From Bryoerythrophyllum caledonicum (taxonomy: Eukaryota; Streptophyta; Bryopsida; Pottiales; Pottiaceae), in the NCBI GenBank assembly GCA_963971425.1, contig OZ020519.1, positions 10,308,028 to 10,372,027 of the forward strand: a stretch of DNA of 64,000 nucleotides, in the 5' to 3' direction. A model generated the notes under the pieces. That model searched no databases, was not told the DNA's origin, and worked only from the letters and a program-made list of their open reading frames with translations. Shown in pieces: positions 55,444 to 64,000 of the stretch; positions within the stretch are counted from its first letter, which is position 1; the number at the start of each line of letters is the position of its first letter. The translations under genes were made by a program, and so were the position numbers.

Positions 55444-56679
55444 TGCCGTAGTGAGAGGCGTAACAATGTTGAAATGTGTCCACATTAGTAATGTTCCAGA
55501 ACCAAAATTGATGTGGTCCACATCATTTTTCACCCACATTATCAATGTATCCACACTATATCTAGTGTTTTGTGTAGAGATGTTAATCCATAAAGGACCA
55601 AGACATTTTAGAGGATTCTCTACTCAGTCAATAGAAAACGGCCAAGATGAACTTTTTGAGAATGTAAATGTAGGATCTTTTTCTAAACTAGTATGAGGTG
55701 ATGTAGTTGAATATTTGTGAAATTTTGAAAGATGATTACCATCAAGGTGAAAAAAATTGTTCCCCAAACGGACACTTGGTCCTTTATTGGTCAATATATA
55801 GTTTGGGAAATCAAAGGGTGTTAATGTTGGAATACTATACAAGGATATGGAAAATAAAAGTATACTCCCATGAAGCTACACTAAACACTGAATATAGTGT
55901 AGAGGGAATATTGATGTAGATCACTCACACTAATTTCCATCAAAGCATGTGCATGCCAAGTTCTGATTGGGTATTTCTTCGCAAGCAAGTGTGTGTCAGT
56001 CAACAATTGCATGTAAATTTTCAATTAGTGTAGGAAATTTCAAATAGTCTGGTCTACACTATATTCACGGAACGGTGTACTATTGTGATTGAGTTTGTAA
56101 AAAGTTTCAAAAATTGTGATTGACATTGATGGGACCCTCCCAAAATGGCAAAAGCCCTCCAAGGGACAAAATGTCCATTGGGGTTAATGTGTGGGGCCTG
56201 TTTGAGTTTTTCCTGAAAATCAGAAACAAATGATTGGAGTGGGTACATGGCAGTGGTTAAGATTGAAACTATTTTGATAATCAGACAAGGAGTTGTTCTA
56301 GACTATGAATAAGTATAAAACACTAAATATTCTATTAAAGGTCGGTTTACTGCCGCACCCGAGCCTTAAGACATGTGTAATCACTTCACTGCACCAACTG
56401 ATACAAAATCTAAATCTTCAACATGACCCATTCGATTGGTTCGCCCCACCAATCCCCGACGGGGAGGATGGGTCCCAAGCATGGGCATGGAGAGACAATG
56501 TCATGATCTTTTCAAAAGAAATCCCTTGTTTGCACACCAAGTCGAGCTCAGCACACCATACATGCATCGACAAAATTGGCATCACCCATGCCATAATTGA
56601 TTTACCGATTCTAAAGTGTGTCCTCATGTTATTAACATATGCTTGACTAGGGTTGGATGACCTATAACCACCAACTTAA
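55444..56679. other. Gene-poor spacer with one unexplained ORF
   Basis: A 113-codon frame at 56305-56646 (WFAPPIPDGEDGSQAWAWRD in the middle) is the only moderately coding-like stretch. It has no recognised domain, no second copy and no convincing splice context. Otherwise nothing is seen. Confidence 0.35.
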
Positions 56680-58532
56680 CCCCGGACGGACCAAACATCC
56701 CCGGGTCATTTTGGATTTTGGGCATGTACCTACAATTCGAAAAAAAATCCTTTTTAATTGAATTATTTTTCAAGATAGGATCTGATAAGAGCTTTGTGGA
56801 GATTTATTTTTTTATTTTTTTGGATTTGTGGTTTGAAAGTTAGTACCACTTAAAGCCAAAACTTGGGACTCCGGGCACCTCCAAAAATTTTGACATTGAG
56901 ATTTTTCACACATATAAAGAATATTTCCTTTCTTGGAAATTTTCAAAAAAAACTCTTGTATTTGGTGTAAAAAGGCATTTTATTCCAAGTCAAACATTTT
57001 CACACATTTTCCGGACACGGGGGGAAAAAAATTCATCTTTTCTACATAAAACCTAGAGATCTTCATATTTTTCACTTTTTATTTTTTCAACAACAATATG
57101 TAGTGAAAACCTTCTTATTGACCGTTTGGATTATCATTCGAATACATACGTAGTTCACAAAAAAATAAAACGTGAAATGGCAATTTTTGAACCTCCACTC
57201 CTTGCACACTTGTTTTTAATTAGCTACACCCCTTTTTTACCTCTAAAAATTGGTGTGTTGGGAAATAACATCATGCTTAATCCCTAAGGTACCATGACAG
57301 TTTTACACCAAAAACACTTCAAAATTAATGGATTCTAGTGCAATGAATAAAGAAGGTAAGAAAAACTTTGATTTTTAGTTCTGACCATAGGATCTCAATA
57401 AAGGCTTATTAGTAATACATGTACAAAATTTCATAAACTTTGACCGCACGGATTGAAAGATTATAGTGTTTGAAGTCAAGCAAATGGTTCATTTTCTTCC
57501 CTGCGTTTAGTGGATCAGCAGACTTTGACTTCAGTTGGTGTCAAAAAATTTCACTACACAAGGTCTTAATCTATTACCATCTTGTTGAGCATGATGTTAG
57601 CTCCTTACACACCAATTTTTAGAGGTAGAGACGGGGTGTAGCATATTCAAAACAAGTGTGCAAGGAGTGGAGGCTCGAAATTTGATAATTCACACTTTAA
57701 TTTTTTTTGAACTTAATATGTTTTTGATTGGTAATCCGAATGGTTAATAAGAAGGTTTACATTACATATTGTTGTGGAAAAAATAAAAAGTGAAAAATAT
57801 AAAGATACCTAGGTTTTATGTGGAAAAGAAGAAGTTTTTTTGGTACCTTGCCCGACAATGAGTGACATTGTGTGAAAATGTTTGACTTGGGTTGGTATGC
57901 TATTTTTCACTAAAGACAAGAACTTTTTTTTGACAATATGAAGGGAAATAATATTACTTGCGAGTACTGAAAATCTCACTTTCAATAGAGTGTCCTATCA
58001 AAAGTCTTTGGAGGTGCCCGAGGTGCCTGCCTTCCCCATTTAAAATTCAAAACCCTATAACTTTTTCATCAAATGTCCAATTTAGGAAAAAATTGTTTTC
58101 CCACTAAGGTCTTGGTAATGTCTTTCTATACTAAAAATTTAAAAGAAGAATGTTGGAAATTGACACCATAGGAACCTGACTGAACTTTCAAAAAGCCCAT
58201 TTTGACACTTGGTACCTTAGGGGTTAAGACAATGGTAAAAGATTTAGACCTTTTACAATGCAAAAATTTGATACAAAGTGAAGTCAAAGTCTGTTGATCT
58301 ACTCAATGCAAGGAAGAAAATGAACCATTGTTTTGACTTCAAACACTAAAATCTATCAATCCGTGCGGTGGATTGCAACCAAAATTTTACGGCATGTTCA
58401 TAATGAAGTCTATTTAAAGATCTTATGGTTGAAAATCCGAAATTCACTTTAAAATGTGATTTTCATGTCTCTTTTTGGCAGTGACAGTTTTGGACTGGTT
58501 TTAGAGCGAAAGTGGTCGTGGTCCTTTAGGGG
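56680..58532 (+). mobile_element. piggyBac-like element interrupted by another
   Basis: TTAA at 56676-56679 and 58533-58536; ends CCCCGGACGGACC and GGTCCTTTAGGGG. The left part runs to 57280 and the right part resumes at 58228 (ACAATGGTAAAAGATTTAGA), matching the uninterrupted order at 54180-54230. The inserted DNA is the element at 57281-58223. Confidence 0.75.
57281..58223 (-). mobile_element. piggyBac-like element nested at a TTAA site (943 bp, inverted)
   Basis: Flanked by TTAA at 57277-57280 and 58224-58227. Ends TCCCTAAGGTACC and GGTACCTTAGGGG. The interior is the reverse complement of the host family (GGTGTAGCATATTCAAAACA, AAGACAAGAACTTTTTTTTG). It has no transposase. Confidence 0.85.
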
Positions 58533-58536
58533 TTAA

Positions 58537-59344
58537 GCTTGTTGACCTATTTATAGCGTTTGTATACGTGGTAAGATTTTTTTGGGAATTCAAAATAGGA
58601 TTTCATGAATATTGCAATTGTTGTGACCATTTATTTCTTCATATTGAAATTGCTACAAATTTTCAAAGTGGATAGTAAGCCGTGACCCATTCTCGACATA
58701 CAAAACTCTCTACTTCCAGAGTAAGCTATGCTAATGACCACTTATGCAAGAGACTAAAAACCGAGAGCTTTGAACCAATTATAAACTAACACCCAATCAT
58801 AACTGACTTTCCTAAAATTTTGGAAATGGGGTGGGTGGCTGGTGGTTTTGGCCCACAAAGACTGTTGATTCTAGGGTTGGTGGTGGTGATAGGTCACCCA
58901 ACCTTATGCATGTAATAGTGAAGTCAACCCATAAGCCTTGCCAACATACACGCCCTGATTTACGTCGTGACCGGCATTTGTATAATGTCACATACTTTCG
59001 AGAGACGTTATATACGCCTGTTTTTAGGACGTGAGGGATATTGCCTAATTTTTTTTCCTTTGTTTAGTGACGTGTTAGCTGTTTATTAAGTCCTCACGGG
59101 TATCATACTATTGCGACATATTAGGTGCTTTTTTTGGGGGTCCTAGTAAGTATTGCTTCAATTTTTCCATTACATAATGTTGTATTTGGTGTGTTTTAAG
59201 ATCATCATGGGTAACGGTATTTTAGAATACTCTTTTTCATTCTTCTTAGTGTTGTGATTGGATCTTGTATTACTTAAAGAGGTTTGAAGATGTAAGCCTT
59301 CTCATTTCATTCATGTTTATGTGTAGTTTTTTCCATTCCACGGG
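58537..59344. other. Upstream region of the C2H2-finger ORF
   Basis: An open stretch at about 58831-59034 (RPDLRRDRHLYNVTYFRET near its end) is mildly coding-like but unrecognised. A T-rich repeat GGGGGTCCTAGTAAGTAT at about 59138 recurs at about 60530 (GGGGGTCCTAACAAGTAT), so the finger ORF lies between two related sequences. Confidence 0.35.
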
Positions 59345-59665
59345 ATGGAGTTATCCGGCTTACCACTTGTTGTTCTGGACCCGGACTACAAGGAAGTCCC
59401 TTATACAAAGAAGCCATGGCATTGTGAGGTTGAAAATTGCGGCTTGGGTCCGTGGAAGAATCGGCGACACTTGAATAATCATCTTCGTCATTGCCATCGC
59501 ATGGAGCGATCGGAGGAAGCACTTGGTCATCCGCAAAAGGCAAAACAGCTTCGCAACATCAACTCTTGCCGTACCAATGCAAGAATTTTAACAAAGTCGT
59601 TCAAGAGACATGGGAAGGAGTTTTGGAAAAAACTCCAAGCGTGGAAAAAGGCGGCGGAGGCGTGA
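59345..59665 (+). CDS. Small C2H2 zinc-finger protein (hypothetical)
   Basis: 106 residues. After a short N-terminal segment (VVLDPDYKEVPYTKKPW) comes one C2H2-type finger, C-x4-C-x13-H-x4-H, spanning HCEVENCGLGPWKNRRHLNN and the following HLRHCH. The rest is basic (KSFKRHGKEFWKKLQAWKK). The finger lacks the QALGGH motif of plant EPF-type zinc fingers and is closer to generic or transposon-associated fingers. It lies in repeat-rich DNA and may be part of an unrecognised mobile element or a domesticated fragment. The ATG is the first in frame; nothing resembling a second finger follows. Confidence 0.4.
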   Translation: MELSGLPLVVLDPDYKEVPYTKKPWHCEVENCGLGPWKNRRHLNNHLRHCHRMERSEEALGHPQKAKQLRNINSCRTNARILTKSFKRHGKEFWKKLQAWKKAAEA

Positions 59666-59981
59666 TTACGCACTACTGTGCCAACGCGGATACATATTTG
59701 AAGTTGGGCCATGGCGCAGACGGATTGGAGATTTTGCAATTGAAGGATCTTCACCGCATTTTCAACCAAAACAAGGATTAGAACAAGAGTTTGGAGCTCC
59801 AAGTCAAGTGTGTGGAACACTTGGTATGTTGGCACCGTCACTAGTCTATTCAAGCCATGTAAGTTCAATTTTTTTTCTTTTCTTATGAAGTTTGTAAACT
59901 TGTATTGTTATTGAATCTATTTCTTTATTATGTGTTTTAAGTTTAAGTATGCTATCGACATAATTTATCTTTGCAATGTAG

Positions 59982-60234
59982 ACACAAAGAGGGGAAGGCA
60001 AAATTCAGTGAACGCTATTTGGAGGTCAAGAAGAATGTCTTCCACATGAAGAACATTCTTTCTATAGACCGCATTGAGACAACATGCTTCGTTTACACGG
60101 ATAAGCGCGGCTTGGATCTCGACCAGGGATGTAATCAAGAAGAACAAGAACAAGAAGAACAAGGAAGAAGAAGAAGAACGCCGGTCTCCGAAGGAGGCCA
60201 AGAAGAACAAGGACATGATAAAGAAGAAGAGTAG
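59982..60234 (+). CDS. Possible 3' exon with a Glu/Gln/Lys-rich tail
   Basis: After a plausible acceptor (TTGCAATGTAG at about 59972-59982), the frame reads KAKFSERYLEVKKNVFHMKN, then a Glu/Gln/Arg-rich tail ending in stop at 60234. The tail DNA (GAAGAAC repeats and CGCCGGTCTCCGAAGGAGGC) resembles the SINE 3' end read backwards, so the C-terminus may have been made by a SINE insertion. Whether it splices to the finger ORF at 59345 is unproven; the stop at 59665 argues against a simple join. Confidence 0.25.
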
Positions 60235-60896
60235 ACCAAGTAGAGTTTCTACTCTGTATTGTTTGGTTCTTTTTTGTAATGAGTGTCTTCTTATATGTGT
60301 GTTGAATACACATTTGGATATTGTTTGGTGAACGATGTAATGTAAACCATGATGTGATATTCATGGATACTAAACTTATATTTATTGTTCATGTGAAGCA
60401 TGCTTGGATTGAATGTTAGTACCATATTAGAAAGTTCATGTCTTTTATTTTCAATGTGTAAATAGTATACATATCATCAATGTTGATGACTTCATAATAA
60501 CATAAATAGTTTCTACTTTTGCTTTTTTGGGGGTCCTAACAAGTATTTCTTCATAAGAGGCAATACCCATCATGGGTATTTTGTAGAGAAATGTGTTACA
60601 ACAGGCCGGGGTGTACATAGGCGACCAAGAGGAGCGCACAGGTTAGAGCATATGCCGGGAGGAGAGGAGGGTTTGTGTGCCAGCCGGCTGGAGTTTGAGC
60701 ACTTGGCCGGCTTGAAGGGATGATACCTCTAGAGCTGCAACTGGCCCCTTCATTCCACGAGGAGAAACGAGTGCGTCAGTTCGCCCTTGGCGAGTGAACA
60801 AGTGTAGAAGCCACACGTCGTCCTTGATTTTGAGCTTTCGGCCAAAAGTTATAGATTCTCGCACCACATTAAAGTTTTTCTGTTAGTCCTTGTTGA
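60235..60896. other. Spacer with a GC-richer unknown stretch
   Basis: About 60597-60870 is GC-richer than its surroundings and has an open minus-strand frame (ITFGRKLKIKDDVWLLHLFT), which might be a remnant of a retroelement or other gene. I could not place it in a family. Confidence 0.3.
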
Positions 60897-61490
60897 CGAG
60901 GAAAGAAATGAAGAAGGTAGGCTGAGAGTTACATACAGAAAGAAAAAGAGCATGAGGAAATTCATGCTTCTTTATATTGCACCAATGCAATGGGTGCTTG
61001 TGGACCCTATCCAATGCAAGCTAAAGCTCCCCCATAGTACCCAAGTCATTAAAGTGGTGACCAATAGTTCCCCCACACCTTTTCCAAGCCAAGTCATCCT
61101 CTACATATGGTCCCTGTTACTAACATAGGATCATATTTTTCTCTAAAAACAAGTTACTAAGTTTTTTCTCCTTCTAAAAGTCTTTCTTGAAGAGGAAAGA
61201 TAAGGCAAACTCAAGTTTAGATATAAATACAAAGAATAGCGTGTGAGAAAATCTCATGCTTCATTTTTGAGGACCAATCGACTATATGTGCAGTAATAGC
61301 ATTCACTATTCTATGGCCCTATTCAATGTAAGTCAAACTCCCCATAGTGCCTAACTTTTCTAAACATTGACAAGTAGTTCTCCACACCTCTCCCATAGCA
61401 AGTGATTCTCTCAATGTGCTCTTGTCTACCATCATAAGAGAATCATTAGCCATTGCCCATAACATGGGCCCTCAACTTGAATAAAAATGA
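60897..61490 (+). repeat. About 295-bp direct tandem duplication
   Basis: Unit 1 (about 60897-61190) and unit 2 (about 61191-61490) share order and words: GAGGAAAGA, CTCATGCTTC/TTCATGCTTC, GGCCCTATTCAATG versus GGACCCTATCCAATG, CTCCCCATAGTGCC versus CCCCCATAGTACCC, CTCCACACCTCTCCCA versus CCCCACACCTTTTCCA. Divergence is considerable, so the duplication is old. Confidence 0.6.
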
Positions 61491-63115
61491 CACTTTAGCA
61501 AGTTGTATTTAGTCACAAGCCAAGTTTAATCCAACCCCCAGCCTTAAGGGGATCTCAATATTGAGGTTGCACAAGGTCTTTCGAAGAGGTCGGCTCCCGT
61601 CTTAAGGGCACCTCTTTTAGGGGGTCCAAAGGCTTTTTAAAGATTTTTTGACAAATTTACTCTTGGAGGTCCCTTTTGCTATTAATATATCACCATCCAA
61701 AATTAAAATAGGGGCCCGGGTTTAACCCACCCCCTCCTCCAATGGCTCATGCAATCTCAAAATTGAGATCCGCCCTAAGGGACTCACCACCCCACTTTTT
61801 TGCTTTCAAATAGCCACCGTGGTCTGCACATTAGAGAATTGCATTGACCAATAAACCAAATTTTGGAGGGATAAGGGTTGAACATGTTTGATGGAGCAAT
61901 GGCGTTGCAAATAGGCTTCTGATAAACGCTCTAATTATGTTTAGTGAGTCACTTCATAGGCTTTCAATAGTCTAGTAATTTGGCATATGGGAGGTAGACT
62001 TTGGCAAGTCTAAAATAATTAAGATCCTAGTAATGACCCGATTGGTTTGAGTTGACCATTGCTTGGCATTGAAATAACGAGCCAACCTAGGTTGTACAAT
62101 CTAACATCTTTAATACGACACTCTATTATACGACAACCTCGATTGTATGACACATGTATGTAAGACCTAACTTTAGTAGTCTCAAACTCCCTCCATAATA
62201 CGACTATGACACTTGATATATCATATTGCAATACTTTAAGACCCCACTTTGTCATATTATTGAGGAAGTAAATGCATTGGGAACATGTTATCATGCTAAG
62301 AATAAGTTGTGAACAATTAAGAACACGTGCATCACATATTAGGCTTCTTCTTTCCTTTCACTTCATGCCCTTCCTTTTGTACCTAAGTTGCAGACTTGTT
62401 ACTTGAGATTTTTTATGTGATATTCGCAATGTTGTGAAGTTCCTACAAGCTATTCAGAGTACGTTTCTTGTGCCTTTTTTTCGAATAGATACACTTTGAC
62501 AACCTTCAAGCATCTATCATTGTGGATTATAATTAGCCCTCAATAATGCGACATTTAGGTTCAAAATGTCATATTAACGATTGAGTGACACCTCAATATT
62601 ACAACATTTTCCTCATTTCCCAAATATATCATATAAAAGAGGTAACTATAGCTAGACTATAGCCCAAGTTGCCGGCCCATTGGAGATACTCCAAGACTAT
62701 AAAGTTGGGGCCATGAAAAAAATCTCACCCGTCCACTTTCACGAAAAAGAAAAGAAGACTTTTCTTATTCGAACTGAGAGTGATTTTACAAAGAACTCTA
62801 GTTCCTTTCTAACTTTTGCCTTCTCCCCCTTTCCTTCGGCGTAAAAACCTCAAAGCTCATATCAGAAGATGAAATGGAGCAAACATGTCAATATTTTTGA
62901 AGGCTTGATGAATATTATATGATTTCACACAAGATGACCATTGTAGACCCCCAAAAGACAGAAATTGCCTGATGTGTTGTTTGAGTACAAACATTTGCCA
63001 TATCCATACCAATGCAATGCTCGTATTGCAGATTCTTAAGCATAATGATTGCACGAACAATATAAATACTTAGCCCTCGAAAAGACGTCTTGCATGTGAG
63101 GAACAGATGGGCCTA
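61491..63115. other. Gene-free spacer
   Basis: About 61530-61790 belongs with the GGGGCC/AAAATAGGGGCC repeats, with inverted ends (GGGATCTCAATATTGAGG and CTCAAAATTGAGATCC). About 62090-62220 and 62525-62610 contain repeated ATACGAC / ATATTACAAC-type words. No gene is supported. Confidence 0.45.
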
Positions 63116-63290
63116 AGGTAAACCCCCTTAATCAACAAGCTAAGCAATGTGCATATACGGATAGCCCAGATAATAATACAATTATTTTATAGTGATAGCC
63201 AATAGAATTGCAATTTCAACCCAAACGATTCCGTACTTTTCCAATGAAAACTGAAATAGTCATGAATTTCAAAGTGGGTTGCCATGTTGT
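63116..63290 (-). mobile_element. TA-type MITE, copy 5, truncated
   Basis: Starts AGGTAAACCCCCTTAATC after a TA and follows the inverted order of copy 2 (GTGCATATACGG, GATAGCCAATAGAATTGCAA, TTTCAACCCAAACGATT) before the similarity stops near 63290. Confidence 0.7.
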
Positions 63291-63556
63291 TTGGGACAAG
63301 ATTCGGACCACCAACTCTAAGATGAACAAGTTTAGAGCTGCCATCAACTTTGACTCCAAGTGGGGTTGCAACAAGGCTTTGTGTACAACACTTGGTAATC
63401 GGGTTGTGTGAGTTAGAGAGTTTCGTAAGGGTCCCGATTCTTTGCTCTACTTGCAGCCTCGGTGCCTTTGTTTTTTGCTTCCCGCGGTTCTCTGCAATTG
63501 AAACTTCGTTTTGTTTTGTGCCCCCCCCCAAAAAAATGAGGTGGTCTACCATGTTT

Positions 63557-64000
63557 AACCCTTAAACGTTGAAGTAGCTAGAAATTGGCTTCTCGGATGA
63601 CATTGTTGGATGATAATCAACGTAAACTATTGTTTTTCATCCAATTTATTTTTTAGGAGAGTTCCTTGTGTATAGAAGCATTAGAGGATGATGAAACTGG
63701 CCTCATTGAGGTAATCATGTTTTACATAATAAAGAAAATGCTTGTGACACGGATCTCAATACAGTGAAATTGAGAAACTTCTAGCTTTAGCTCTAGATCT
63801 GAATTCAAGCCATCAAAATGATATTTTTTGAATTTGAGTCCAACTAATGAAATGACGCTATTGATGTCTAGTTTCCATAACATTTTGAAAATTAAAAAAA
63901 TACCTAAAATTGAATAAGTTATTGCAATTTGAACTTGGACCTATAACCGTGGTTTTAATTTTTGCCAAACTTGGAACTTTCATTTACACCACAAGATTTG
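63557..64000 (+). mobile_element. Dispersed TTAA-ended repeat, copy 2 (runs off the window)
   Basis: Begins TTAACCCTTAAACGTTGAAG and is colinear with 21411-21860. Similarity continues to the last base of the window, so the right end lies outside. Confidence 0.65.

Noticed and set aside
56305..56646. 113-codon ORF as a gene
   Set aside because: No recognised domain, no splice or promoter context, and surrounded by repeats. Recorded only within the spacer description.
60643..60867. Retroelement or resistance-gene fragment on the minus strand
   Set aside because: The peptide looks mildly coding, but I could not match it to any family with confidence.

Overview
The window is nuclear DNA of a land plant. 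It holds a two-exon nuclear psbO gene with a bipartite thylakoid-lumen presequence, a plastid-type ISA3-like isoamylase, a DOMON/cytochrome b561 protein, a 38-exon UDP-glucose:glycoprotein glucosyltransferase and a plant-only MYC_N-type transcription-factor-like protein. Introns follow GT-AG rules with a few GC-AG. GC-rich coding exons sit in AT-rich intergenic DNA. A non-seed plant (bryophyte or lycophyte) is my guess, but the sequence does not prove the lineage.

Layout: 1805-3707 (+) DOMON-b561 membrane protein. 4793-7261 (-) isoamylase, divergent from 8007-19964 (+) UGGT, with about 745 bp of shared upstream DNA. 22497-23689 (+) PsbO. 28585-31742 (-) a three-exon WRC-finger protein that I assembled from phase-compatible exons. 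32430-34174 (-) an unresolved mosaic of coding-like segments with a CxxC/CxxC motif. 35328-37340 (+) a decayed, internally deleted Ty1/copia retrotransposon. 46780-48621 (+) MYC_N protein. 59345-60234 (+) a small C2H2-finger ORF of uncertain status. Each confident gene model was checked exon by exon: splice signals are present and the summed exon lengths keep frame from ATG to stop.

Most remaining DNA is repeats, and much of it can be sorted by termini: (1) piggyBac-like non-autonomous elements with TTAA flanks and CCCTAAAGG-type ends, one nested inside another; (2) about 353-bp MITEs with TIRs AGGTAAGCCCCC and TA target duplications, one of them inserted in a SINE copy so that the empty site can be read; (3) a tRNA-derived SINE with a 13-bp target duplication; (4) a MITE family of roughly 250-320 bp that has landed in at least six introns of the UGGT gene; (5) 268-bp long-TIR elements and foldbacks, including a 338-bp hairpin inside the WRC-gene intron; (6) minisatellites and tandem duplications.

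Functionally the genes are independent housekeeping loci (starch degradation, ER glycoprotein quality control, photosystem II water oxidation, membrane redox) plus two probable nuclear regulators. No operon-like or cluster logic is seen. I found no clearly new biochemical system. The most interesting material is the transposon stratigraphy and the unrecognised 32-35 kb minus-strand locus.
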